From Agromyces bracchium (GTDB lineage: Bacteria; Actinomycetota; Actinomycetes; Actinomycetales; Microbacteriaceae): 64,000 nucleotides of DNA. Positions within the stretch are counted from its first letter, which is position 1; every line of letters begins with the position of its first letter. Where the stretch lies: assembly GCF_009709675.1 (NCBI RefSeq), contig NZ_WMLB01000016.1, positions 40,175-104,174 on the forward strand, written 5' to 3'. Shown piece after piece: positions 17,001 to 26,500 of the stretch. A program made the translations under genes and the position numbers. The notes beneath the pieces are model-generated. The model was not told the DNA's origin. It made no database searches and saw only the letters and a list, made by a program, of their open reading frames with translations.

Positions 17001-18647
17001 TCAGGCGACGTCGAACGTGCGCTCGTGCAGCCCGGTCGCCCCATCGGGGGCGACCGGCGCGCGGTCGGCGGTCTGCACCTCGCCGTCGGCCGAGATCGCG
17101 CGCACCCGGATCGTGTGACGGCCGGGCGCGGCATCCCACTCGTACCGCCACTGCACCCAGGTGTCGGCCGAGATCGCCGTCGCGAGCGTCGCGGGCTGCC
17201 ATGCGCCGTCGTCGACCTGCACCTCGACCGCCGCGACCCCGGTGTGCTGCTGCCAGGCGACCCCGGCGACGACCACGGCGCCGGCCGAGACCTGCTGCCC
17301 CACGCGCGGCACGTCGATGCGCGAGGAGAGCTTGATCGGGCCGCGCTCACTCCAGCCGCGGTCGGACCAGTACGCGCGATCGAGGTCGAACCGGGTGACC
17401 TCGAGCTCGGTCACCCACTTCGTCGCCGAGACGTAGCCGTAGAGGCCCGGCACGACCATCCGCACCGGGAAGCCGTGCTCGACGGGCAGCGGCGTGCCGT
17501 TCATCCCGACCGCGAGGATCGCCTCGCGGTCGGGGTCGGTAAGGACGTCGAGCGGGGTGGACGCGGTGAACCCGTCGATGCTGCGCGAGAGCACCATGTC
17601 GGCGTCGGCGCTCGGCGAGGCATGCGCGAGCAGCTCGCGGATCGGGTGGCCGAGCCACACGGCCGTGCCGATGAGGTTCCCGCCGACCTCGTTCGAGACG
17701 CACGCGAGCGTCGTGACGCTCTCGCCGAGGGGCAGTGCGAGCAGGTCGTCCCACGTGAGTTCGACCTCTCGGTCGACCATGCCGTGGATCCGCAGTCGCC
17801 AGTCCGCGGGATCGACCTGCGGCACGTTCAGCGCGGTGTCGATGCGGTAGAACTCGCCGTTCGGCGTGATGACCGGGGCGAGCCCGTCGATGCCGAGCTC
17901 GGCGGATGCCGGAACCGACGCCCTCGTCGCGGGCGCGGGCAGCTTCAGCGCCTCGCGGACCGTGCTCACCGCTCGGGACCCGGCCGAGAGCGCGGTCGAC
18001 GCGATCGCGGCGAGGACGCCGACCGCGGCGGTGCCGCCGGCCCACACGAGGAAGCGCCGTCGGTCGAGGTCGGCGACGTTCGGGGCGGCAGCCGCGGCCG
18101 CGCCGGAAGCCTCCGCCGGGCGCGCAGGGGACGTGTCCGGGGCCGCCGCGGCACCCGTCGCGGGGCCCGGCGCCGCGACCCGTTCCGGAACGGCGACCCG
18201 CTCCGCGGGCAACCGCACCAGCAGCATCGACAGCGCACCCATCGCCGCGACGGCTCCGATCGCCGCAGGCAGGATCGCGAGGACCGAGGCGTTCGCCCGC
18301 GTCGCGGCCGCCAGCGCCCCGAACACGCCGAGGAAGGCGAAGAGCCCGCGACCCCAACGGGGATGCCGCGCCTCGAGGATGCCCGCGAGGGCGCCGACGA
18401 TGACGAGCACCACGCCCACGCCGATGAGCAGTGCGAGCTTGTCGGCGGTGCCGAACAGGGCGATCGCGGCATCCTTCGCCCACGGCGGGGCGACGTCGAT
18501 GAGGAGCCCGCCGATCGACGTGAACGGCGACGCCGTCGCGGAGATGATCGCCGCCGCGAGCTCGCCCGCCCCGGCGCCGAAGGTCGCGGCCGCGACGCCC
18601 GCCAGCGCGGGCCGCAGCCGTCCGACGGGCGCGCGTTCGGTCGGCAT
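17001..18647 (-). CDS. Membrane-anchored sulfite-oxidase-family molybdoenzyme
   Basis: 548 residues. The N-terminal 150 residues hold about four to five membrane helices. A Pro/Ala linker follows, then DLDRRRFLVWAGGTAAVG, a Tat-like twin-Arg anchor near residue 195. The catalytic domain begins near 265: TLACVSNEVGGNLIGTAVW carries the Cys that should ligate molybdenum, and PVRMVVPGLYGYVSATKWV is the conserved cofactor loop. A C-terminal Ig-like dimerisation domain (HTIRVRAISADGEVQ) completes it. The family oxidises sulfite or reduces oxidised sulfur/nitrogen groups; substrate and redox partner are unknown. Confidence 0.92.
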   Translation of the reverse strand: MPTERAPVGRLRPALAGVAAATFGAGAGELAAAIISATASPFTSIGGLLIDVAPPWAKDAAIALFGTADKLALLIGVGVVLVIVGALAGILEARHPRWGRGLFAFLGVFGALAAATRANASVLAILPAAIGAVAAMGALSMLLVRLPAERVAVPERVAAPGPATGAAAAPDTSPARPAEASGAAAAAAPNVADLDRRRFLVWAGGTAAVGVLAAIASTALSAGSRAVSTVREALKLPAPATRASVPASAELGIDGLAPVITPNGEFYRIDTALNVPQVDPADWRLRIHGMVDREVELTWDDLLALPLGESVTTLACVSNEVGGNLIGTAVWLGHPIRELLAHASPSADADMVLSRSIDGFTASTPLDVLTDPDREAILAVGMNGTPLPVEHGFPVRMVVPGLYGYVSATKWVTELEVTRFDLDRAYWSDRGWSERGPIKLSSRIDVPRVGQQVSAGAVVVAGVAWQQHTGVAAVEVQVDDGAWQPATLATAISADTWVQWRYEWDAAPGRHTIRVRAISADGEVQTADRAPVAPDGATGLHERTFDVA

Positions 18648-18728
18648 GCCCTCAGGCTACGTCCGTCCGGGTGGCGGAGCGCACGCGCAGGCACCGCCGT
18701 AAGCGGTTCGTAAGCAGGCCCGGTCCGG

Positions 18729-19133
18729 CTACACCCAGGGCAGCGTCGGGAGCACCTGGTCGGTCAGGAACGAGAACGACTGCGTCACGGCGCTCATGAC
18801 CCAGCCGAACAGGGTGACGGCGGCCGTCACGATCCACGCGATCGTCTGCTCCTGGCGGGTGCCGAGCACGCGCCGGCCGTCGACGTCCTTGGCGCTGTTG
18901 GTGAGCGTCAGCACGAGGTCGACGAGCCACCAGATGCCGAAGCCGCCGACGGTGATGAGCTTCAGGACGCCGGTTCCGACCTTGCCGAGGTAGAACCGGT
19001 CGACGCCGAGCACGCCGAGCAGCCAGGCGAACAGCCACGTGGCGACGAACGAGCGGGTGGAGGTCGCGTCCTGTGCGGCTCGTGCGACCTGAGGGTTCTG
19101 GCCGGGCGCCGGGCCCGGCGGGTAGGCGGTCAT
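18729..19133 (-). CDS. TM2-domain membrane protein
   Basis: 134 residues from ATG at 19133, preceded by GAAGGGGGA. A Pro-rich N-terminus is followed by the TM2 pair: FVATWLFAWLLGVLGVDRFYLGKVGTG, then LITVGGFGIWWLVDLVL, with the diagnostic DRFYLG between helices. A third helix (TIAWIVTAAVTLFGWVMSA) is added at the C-terminus. The function of TM2 proteins in bacteria is unknown. Confidence 0.9.
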   Translation of the reverse strand: MTAYPPGPAPGQNPQVARAAQDATSTRSFVATWLFAWLLGVLGVDRFYLGKVGTGVLKLITVGGFGIWWLVDLVLTLTNSAKDVDGRRVLGTRQEQTIAWIVTAAVTLFGWVMSAVTQSFSFLTDQVLPTLPWV

Positions 19134-19192
19134 GACGATTCCCCCTTCGTCACCGTCCACGATGCCGCCGGACGGCCCGGCGCTGCGAGGCC

Positions 19193-19888
19193 CTAGGTCC
19201 TGCGGCCGGGTCGGGCGTGCTGCGCGATGAAGTCCGCGACGCGCGGCGCGAGCCCGGCCCCGATCTCGGCCGCGGGGCGCTTCGCGCCCTTCACCTCGAA
19301 CGAGTGGTTCGCGTCGACGATCCAGTCGAGCACGGCGGCGGGTGCGAGGCCCGCGACGAGCGCGTCGAGCTGGTCGTTCGGGATCGCAAAGGGGTCGTTG
19401 CGCCCCTGCAGGAACAGCATCGGCACACCCGCGAGCTTCGGGAAGTGCTCGTCGCGCGACTTCTCCGGCCGTCCGGGCGGATGCAGCGGGTAGCCGAGGA
19501 ACACCAGGCCCGCGGCATCCATGCCCTCGGCGACGGCCATCGACGCCATCCGCCCGCCGAACGACTTGCCCGACGCCCACGCGGGCTCGCCGTCGGGCGC
19601 CTCGGCGCGCGCCGCGGCCATGACCGCGCGCCAGGTGGCGATCGCGACGGGCGGCCGGTCGGGGAAGCGGCGCCCCGCCGCGCGGTACGGGAAGTCGAAG
19701 CGCACCGTCGCGACGCCGAGTTCGCCGATCGCCCGGCAGAACCCCGTGAGAAACTGATGATCCTTGCCCGCGCCGGCGCCGTGCGCGACGACGAGCGTCG
19801 CGGACGCGCCAACCGGTCGCCGCAGCACCGCCGGCACCTCGCCGATGTCGTCGCCGACCTCGATCGACAGGATCCGCTCGTCGTCCAT
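19193..19888 (-). CDS. Alpha/beta hydrolase (KANL3/Tex30-type)
   Basis: 231 residues. ATLVVAHGAGAGKDHQFL near residue 29 is the oxyanion-hole strand, ASGKSFGGRMAS near 104 holds the nucleophilic Ser, PMLFLQGRNDPFAIP near 156 gives the Asp region and DANHSFEVKG near 191 the His. The compact form without a lid matches the KANL3/Tex30-like group, whose substrates are unknown. Cytoplasmic. Confidence 0.9.
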   Translation of the reverse strand: MDDERILSIEVGDDIGEVPAVLRRPVGASATLVVAHGAGAGKDHQFLTGFCRAIGELGVATVRFDFPYRAAGRRFPDRPPVAIATWRAVMAAARAEAPDGEPAWASGKSFGGRMASMAVAEGMDAAGLVFLGYPLHPPGRPEKSRDEHFPKLAGVPMLFLQGRNDPFAIPNDQLDALVAGLAPAAVLDWIVDANHSFEVKGAKRPAAEIGAGLAPRVADFIAQHARPGRRT

Positions 19889-19971
19889 GCATCCATGGTG
19901 CCCGAGTGCGTCCGCGGCGGCGCGCCGTGCAGGCCGTCGCGGCGCGTGCGGACGCGCGCCCGGAACGTGGA

Positions 19972-20005
19972 CGGGGCCGGGACGACTCGAAACGTCCCGG
20001 CCCCG
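19972..20005 (-). terminator. 13-bp GC-rich hairpin
   Basis: Arms CGGGGCCGGGACG (19972-19984) and 19993-20005 pair perfectly with an 8-base loop. It lies downstream of the membrane-protein gene that ends at 20036 on the minus strand. Confidence 0.65.
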
Positions 20006-20035
20006 CGCCTGCCGCGCCCCCGCGCAGCATCCGTG

Positions 20036-20929
20036 TCACCCAGTCCCGGAGGTCCCCACCCGCCGGTCGTCGCGCGTGGAGCGCATGGCTCCGATCCGCA
20101 CGACGAGGGTGACCACGATGACGACGGCGGCCGCGATCGCCGCGGCGATGCCCGTTGCCGTCGACTCCGGCTCGTCCGCGAGGCGTCCCACCGCGACCCA
20201 CGCGAGCCCCCACGCCAGGGACAGCGCCGGGGCGATCCGGCCGCGGCCCCACCAGGCGAGCGCGACGCCGACCGCGGCGGCCGCCGCGATGACGCCGATG
20301 GCCCATGCCTCGGCCGGAAGGCCCCAGCCCTCGAACCCGGCGGCCTGCAGCACCGCGGTCGCGTTCGCTGCCGTCGCGACGACGACCCAGCCGAGGTACA
20401 GCCCGATGGAGCCGTCGGTCACGACCGCGTCGACGACGCCGCTCGGCGGCATCCGTCGCAGCTGCACGAAGAGCCACGCGAGCACGACCAGCAGGACGAC
20501 GATGACGGGCAGGCTCGCCCACAGGAGGTCGAGCTGCACGACGCCGATCCACACGGCGTTCAGCACGAGGGAGGCGGCGACGGCGTAGCCGATCCGGGGG
20601 TGCCGCGCGCTCGTGCGCTGCGCGGGCAGCACCTGGATGATCGCGTACGCGAGCATGCCGGTGTAGATCACGCTCCAGATGCCGAAGGCCGGCCGTGCCG
20701 GCGCGATCAGCGTCGAGTCGGCATCGAGCCAGCCGCCCGCCGCATCCTGGATCGGCGTCCCCCCGGCGGCGCCCGAGCCGATGAAGGCGGCGGCGATGGC
20801 GAGGAGCGAGGTCACGAGGACGACGACCTGGCGCGCCGTGTCGGCGACGCCGCCGCGAGGAGTGCCCTGCGCGGTCGGTCCCGTGCCCGGACGGCTCCGG
20901 CTCCGGTCGCGGCTCTGCGTCGAAGTCAA
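20036..20929 (-). CDS. TspO/MBR-like (tryptophan-rich sensory) membrane protein
   Basis: About 297 residues if started at the TTG at 20929, which has GAGGGGAGG 6-8 bases upstream; an ATG at 21028 would add 33 atypical Arg-rich residues. Eight or so membrane helices follow. PARPAFGIWSVIYTGMLAYAIIQ and the later SLVLNAVWIGVVQLDLLWASLPV match the long actinobacterial relatives of TspO, membrane proteins that bind tetrapyrroles or sterols. The GIWSVIY box is the best landmark. The role here is unknown. Confidence 0.78.
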   Translation of the reverse strand: MTSTQSRDRSRSRPGTGPTAQGTPRGGVADTARQVVVLVTSLLAIAAAFIGSGAAGGTPIQDAAGGWLDADSTLIAPARPAFGIWSVIYTGMLAYAIIQVLPAQRTSARHPRIGYAVAASLVLNAVWIGVVQLDLLWASLPVIVVLLVVLAWLFVQLRRMPPSGVVDAVVTDGSIGLYLGWVVVATAANATAVLQAAGFEGWGLPAEAWAIGVIAAAAAVGVALAWWGRGRIAPALSLAWGLAWVAVGRLADEPESTATGIAAAIAAAVVIVVTLVVRIGAMRSTRDDRRVGTSGTG

Positions 20930-21024
20930 CGGATGCCTCCCCTCGTCGTCGCGGTCGGCCGACCGGTGTCGCCGTACCGATCGGCCGATGCCCGCCAGCG
21001 TACGAAGCCGATACGGGCGCGGCG

Positions 21025-22257
21025 TCAACCGTTCGATTGAATCCGGCGTCCGGTCTCGGATGCCGGCCCGCCGGTGCGGCCGCCCGTGCTCCGGGAGCCC
21101 GGTCCCGCAGCAGACGTCGTGCTCGGGCGCGCGGTGATGGTCGACGCGAACAGTCGCCGCAGGCCGGCGATGCCGCCGCGGTGCCAGGCCGCCAGCTGGC
21201 GCTGCGCACCGGTGCCGTCGCGCAGCAGGCGTGCGACGAGCCGGTGGACGAGTTCGCGGTCGCCCGCGCGCTCCAGCGGCTCGGTGAGATGGCGTTCGAG
21301 CCGGCGGACGAGTTCGTGGGCCGGCGCCAGCCGACCGCTCGCGGGATCGAACGCACCGCCCGAGAGGCCGGCGTGCGCCGCATGCAGCGTCGCTGCGCTC
21401 AGGAGCTCGGGCGGCGGGTCGGGGTCCGGGTCGTCGACCGACCGCAGCGGGCGGATGGCGGCGGGGTCCGAGCCGAAGCGATCGTGCTCGTCGATCGCCC
21501 GCATCACGAAGGCCCGGCAGAGCGCGGCCACGAGGAGCGTGTCATCCGTGGTGAGCTGCGCGTCGGACATCCGGAACTCGATCGTCGGCAGGTGCTCGGA
21601 GAGCCGCACGTTCCAGGCGATGAGGGCGAGTTCGACGAGCCCGCCCAGCCCGAGCATGTCGTGGGTGCGACGCTCGTAGTCGGCGGCGTCCGCGAAGCGC
21701 GGCGGGCATCCGGCGGTCGTCCAGCGGCGCAGCTGCACGGTGCGCCAGCTCTCGTAGCCGGTCACGTGGCCGCGCCAGAGGGGCGAGTTCCCGGTCATCG
21801 CGGTGAGCAGCGGCAGCCACGGTCGCACCGCGTTCAGCGCGGCGACGCCGTGTTCGCGACTGGGGATGCCGACGTGGACGTGCAGTCCGCTCATCTGGTG
21901 GTCGGCGATGATCCCGGCCATGTCGCGCACGATCCGGTGGTAGCGATCCACGTCGGTGATCGACGGGAATCGGGGCGCGTCGGGCGAGGTCCCGACGCTG
22001 GCGACGCAGACCGCGTGCCGGCCGGCGTCGGCGTCCACCTCGCGGCGGAAGGCCGCCAACTGGTCGCCGGCCTCGGCGAGCGTCTCGAACACGGGCGTCG
22101 CGAACTCGACCTGCGACGCCAGGAACTCGGGGTGGGCGTGCTCGCCCCAGCGCGGGTCGGCGGCGAGCCGGCGATGGACGTCGGCCGCGACATTCGCCGG
22201 CATCATCGTCTCGGGGTCGAGGAAGAAGAACTCCTCCTCGATGCCGAACGTGGTCAT
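21025..22257 (-). CDS. YbdK-type carboxylate-amine ligase (glutamate-cysteine ligase family 2)
   Basis: 410 residues. TFGIEEEFFFLD at the N-terminus is the diagnostic start of the GCS2/YbdK group. ASQVEFATPVFETLAEA, MSGLHVHVGIPSREHG near residue 122, NSPLWRGHVTGYESWR near 157 and PTIEFRMSDAQLTTDD near 225 are the conserved metal/ATP-binding segments. Members ligate glutamate (or another carboxylate) to an amine in an ATP-dependent way; weak gamma-glutamylcysteine synthesis is known for E. coli YbdK. The last 30 residues (after SSTITARPS) are low-complexity. Physiological substrates are unknown. Confidence 0.93.
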   Translation of the reverse strand: MTTFGIEEEFFFLDPETMMPANVAADVHRRLAADPRWGEHAHPEFLASQVEFATPVFETLAEAGDQLAAFRREVDADAGRHAVCVASVGTSPDAPRFPSITDVDRYHRIVRDMAGIIADHQMSGLHVHVGIPSREHGVAALNAVRPWLPLLTAMTGNSPLWRGHVTGYESWRTVQLRRWTTAGCPPRFADAADYERRTHDMLGLGGLVELALIAWNVRLSEHLPTIEFRMSDAQLTTDDTLLVAALCRAFVMRAIDEHDRFGSDPAAIRPLRSVDDPDPDPPPELLSAATLHAAHAGLSGGAFDPASGRLAPAHELVRRLERHLTEPLERAGDRELVHRLVARLLRDGTGAQRQLAAWHRGGIAGLRRLFASTITARPSTTSAAGPGSRSTGGRTGGPASETGRRIQSNG

Positions 22258-22338
22258 CGTGACTCCCGTCCGGGGCGTTCCGTCCGAAGGGATTCCGGAT
22301 GCCTCATGGCGGCAGCGTGCGCCCGCCGCGCGCCGGTG

Positions 22339-23565
22339 TCAAGGGGCTATCCGAGGGTGCCGCGAGTGTGCCTCGAACACCTCCACCGGCTCGGACAGGC
22401 CTTTCAGCTCGACGGGCCCGATGGGGCGGAACGACAGGCCGGGGTCGTCGTTGAGCTGCACCACCGCGCCGGTGACGAGGGTCTGCCCGGCGGTCGCCGC
22501 GCCGGAGATCCGCGACGCGAGGTTCACCGCCCGGCCGAAGTAGTCACCGTCCTGCATGACGACGGGGCCCGCCGCGATGCCCGCGTGCGCGGGGAGGCCG
22601 ATCGTCGGCGCCGCCTCGACCATCTCGAGCGTGGCGCGCACCGCCCGGCCGGGGTGCCGGAAGTGCACCATGACGCCGTCGCCGAGCCACTTCACCGGGG
22701 TGCCGGCGTGGTCGGCGACGATCCGTTCGACCATCGCGCTCAGCTCCCTCGCGAGCCGTGCGCCGGTCGCGTCGCCCTCCTGGTCCGTGACGCCCGTGTA
22801 GCCCGCGAGGTCGATGAAGACGAAGGCCGGCGGGTGCGCGGATCCGACGGGCGCGCCGGACGCCTCGATCGCCCGCTCGATCCCCTCCACGATCCCCGCG
22901 GTCCAGCCCCGCTCCTGCTGCCGGCGGTACAGCGTGAGCACCATCCGCTCCATGAGCGGCGCCAACTCCGAGCCGAGGTCCGCCGACTGCACGAGCGCCT
23001 CCCCGAAGTCCAGGCCGGAGCGCATGAGCCCGCCGACGATGTACGTCTGGAACAGCTCGTTCTCGGCCTCGGTGACGCGGCGCAGGCCGTCGACGTAGAC
23101 CCGGCCGATCCGGATCATCGCGTCGAGGTCCGTGAGGGCCGCGACCATGCCGATCAGCCGGTAGATCGACTCGTCGTCCTCGCGCGCGACGTCGTCGGGT
23201 TCCAGTCGCCGGTTCACGAGGGCCGCGCTCGTCTCGTGGATCACCTCGAACGGGATCCCGAGCCGTTCGGCGAGCTCGCCGTACGTCTCGGTGCCGAGTT
23301 CCGCCCACGAGCGATACTGCGGCGCGTCCATGAACGAAAGCGGCAGCCGACCCGCCGAGACCGCCGCGCCGATGGTCTCGGCGTCGAGGCCAGCGCGATC
23401 GCACGCCTCGAGGAGTCGGACGCGCTGCACGTCGCTCCGGTCGAAGGTGCCGTCGTCGGCGGGCGCGAGCACGCCGAATCGCAGCAGCTGCTCGATGAAC
23501 CCGAGGCCGACGCCGGAGCGTTCGACGAGTTCATCGCGGGTGTATCGAACGACGGTGCCGCTCAC
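22339..23565 (-). CDS. MerR-like HTH / class III adenylate cyclase fusion
   Basis: 408 residues. The N-terminus (YTRDELVERSGVGLGFIEQLLRFGVL, DVQRVRLLEACDRAGLDAETIGAAV) looks like a MerR-type winged helix, followed by an about 130-residue helical linker. The cyclase domain begins near 238: FIDLAGYTG (metal Asp), VKWLGDGVM (adenine-selecting Lys and second metal Asp), GDYFGRAVNLASRI (Asp, transition-state Asn and Arg). All expected catalytic residues are present, so an active ATP-to-cAMP enzyme is likely. It is 21 bases downstream of the kinase-aminotransferase gene and may be co-transcribed with it. Confidence 0.93.
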   Translation of the reverse strand: MSGTVVRYTRDELVERSGVGLGFIEQLLRFGVLAPADDGTFDRSDVQRVRLLEACDRAGLDAETIGAAVSAGRLPLSFMDAPQYRSWAELGTETYGELAERLGIPFEVIHETSAALVNRRLEPDDVAREDDESIYRLIGMVAALTDLDAMIRIGRVYVDGLRRVTEAENELFQTYIVGGLMRSGLDFGEALVQSADLGSELAPLMERMVLTLYRRQQERGWTAGIVEGIERAIEASGAPVGSAHPPAFVFIDLAGYTGVTDQEGDATGARLARELSAMVERIVADHAGTPVKWLGDGVMVHFRHPGRAVRATLEMVEAAPTIGLPAHAGIAAGPVVMQDGDYFGRAVNLASRISGAATAGQTLVTGAVVQLNDDPGLSFRPIGPVELKGLSEPVEVFEAHSRHPRIAP

Positions 23566-23586
23566 GAGGGCGAGCCTACGCCGTCG

Positions 23587-26500
23587 TCACCACCCCTCGG
23601 TGAGCACCCGGTCGAGCATCTCGACGAAGAAGTCCGCGCTCTCGCGCGTGACCACGAGCGGCGGCTTCACCTTGAGCACGTTCTTGTGGTCGCCGGTCGG
23701 CTGCATGATCACCCCGAGTTCGAGCAGGCGGTCGCAGATCGCCGTGGTCTCCTCCGTCGCGGGTTCGAGCGTCGCACGGTCGCGCACGAACTCGACGCCG
23801 AGGTAGAGCCCCAGCCCGTGCACGATGCCGATGAGCGGATGCCGCTCCGCGAGCGCCTCGAGCCGGCCCTTCAGGTACGCGCCCGTGTCGGCCGCGTTCC
23901 GCTGGAGCCCCTCGTCGCGGAACGCGTCGAGCACGGTGAGCCCGGCGACGCTCGAGGCGGGGCTGCCGCCGGTCGAGGAGAAGAAGTAGCCGCCGGCGCG
24001 ATAGCGCGCCGCGATCTCGCGCGTCGTGATGACGGCGCCGAGCGGGTAGCCGTTGCCCGCGGCCTTCGCGACCGCGATCACGTCGGGCACGACGCCCTGC
24101 TGCTCGAACCCCCAGAACCACTCGCCGAGCCGGCCGTACCCGGCCTGCACCTCGTCGGAGATCGCGAGCCCGCTGGCCTCGCGGACGGCCGCGTACACGT
24201 CGGCGAGGTAGCCGTCGGGCAGGGGGATGCCTCCGGCGTTGCCGGCGAAGCTCTCCGAGATGAACGCCGCGGGCGGGCGACCGGATGCCGCGAGCTCGCG
24301 GATGCGCGCGGCCGCCTCGGGTCCGTACCGACGGGCTTCCTCGCCGCGGTGCACGCCGCGGAACGGGTTCGGCGCGTCGACGGGGTGCACCCAGTCGGGG
24401 CGCGTCGCGAGCGCGTTCGGGTTGTCGGCGATCGACGTGCTCACGGCGTCGGACGCGTAGGTCCACCCGTGGTACGCCTCGAGCAGCGAGACGACGTCGC
24501 GCCGACCTGTCGCGGCCATCGCGACGCGGATCGCGAGGTCGGTCGCCTCGGAGCCGGAGTTCACGAGGAACACGGTGTCGAGCGGGTCGGGCGCGAGCGC
24601 CGCGAGGCGCTCGGAGAACTCGACGACGGCGCCGTAGTTGAAGCGCGAGTTCGTGTTGAGCGTGCGGAGCTGCTTCGCGACCGCGGCGGCGAGCCCGGGG
24701 TGCCCGTGCCCGAGCGGCGTGACGTTGTTGACCATGTCGAGGTACACGCGCCCGTCGGTGCCGACGAGGTGCTCGCGCCACCCCCGCTCGATGCGCGGCG
24801 GTGCGTCGTAGTAGTGCTCCTGCACGTCGGCGAACGAGCGGTCGCGGCGCGCGATGAGGTCGGCCGCATCGTCCCCGGTGGTCGAGTAGGCGCGAAGCGC
24901 CGTATCGAGACCCTCGTCGTGCAACCCGATCGCGACGGCTGGATCCTCCGTGACCGCGAGCCAGCCGGGCGCGACCTCGGGCCGCACGAGGTGCGGGACG
25001 TGCTGCGGTGCGTCCGGGGCCTCGAGTCGGATCCGGGCGCGCGTGCGCGCCGGCACGGTGCCATCGAGGATCGTCATGCCGTCGGCGGCCTCGACCACGA
25101 GCCGCGTGTCGGCGTCGGTCGTCGACACGCGGGTGGCGGCGGCGAACCAGACGTCGATGCCGTTCGGCACGGTCGCGGCGGAATCGGGTGCGTGCGTGCG
25201 GCTCGCCGTGAGGCGGGGCGTCGAGCGTTCGAGCCAGGCGAGCGGCGCGCCCGCATCGAGGGCGGCGTGCGCGAGGCGCTCGTCGAGGTCGGCGTCGAGC
25301 CAGGCGCCGGCGTCGACGTCGCCGGACGTGATCGACACGTCGAGGCGGGTCGCGCGCGTGAGGTCGATGGCGGGGTCGAGCGTGATGCGCGGGGAGGTCT
25401 CGATACGCGCCGGCTTCGCCGGTGCTACTCGACCACCGGCGGCGAGGCCCGGAGTCTCGGTACGCGCCGGCTTCGCCGGTGCTACTCGACCACCGGCGGC
25501 GGGGTCGACGCCGAGGGCCGCGGCGAACACGTGCGTCATCACGACCGACGGGATCGAGACGGCCTGCTCGAAGATGCGCCACTCGCGCTCGACGCCCTCG
25601 GCGGCGTACGCGTTCGCGCCGCCGTCGATCTGCACCTGCTGCTCGCCGCTCACGACGAGCACGGCGCCGCGCAGCACGACGAGCGGCCACAGCGCGCGAA
25701 CCTCGGCGGCCGACAGCGGACGCATGGCGTGGAACGCCCGCACCGCGGGCAGCACCGAGACGGGCTCGGCGCCCGCGTGGTGCAGCACCGACGAGATCGT
25801 GATCGCTAGCTCGGCGACGGCCCAGCTGCGCGTGACGTCGCCGAAGTCGATCATGCCGTCGGGCAGGCGGATGCCGCGCTCGGTCGTGCACACGACGTTG
25901 TCGTCGGTGAGGTCGAGGTGCACGGCCTGCATCGGGAGGTCGGCGGCGACGGCCTGCAGGTCCGCCCAGGCGCTCGCCGCGGCATCCGTCACCTGCGCCC
26001 GCTTCGCGGGGTCGGGGTGGAGGTGCGCCAGCAGGTCGACCACGCGGTCGGCGTACCGGAGGTCCCACTGCAGCACGCGGTCGAGGCCGGGGTGCTCGAA
26101 TTCCGCGAGGGCGAGGCTGGCGTGCGCGGCGACCTCGCCCATGCGCGAGACGACCGCGGGGGAGAGGTACGCGGGCCCGTTGAGGGTGCCGCCCGGCAGG
26201 TAGTCGAGCAGTCGGATGGCGAGCGGTCCCTCGCTCGTCGCCGCGACGACCGATCGGGGCGTGCCGTCGTCGGCGCGGCTGGTGGTCGCGATGCGGAGCT
26301 GCGGCGCGGCCTTGGCGATGCGGGACGCCGCGTGGTCCTGCGCGTCGAGCTCGTCGGCCGTGAACGCGGGATTCGTGATCTTGACCACGCCGACGGGTGC
26401 GCCGCGCTCGCCGGGGGCTTCCGCGGTGCTGGTCCGCGCGAGGAAGTTCTGGTCCTGCTGGCTGCCGAGCGGCTCGAGTCCTACGTCGAGCCCCCAGCGC

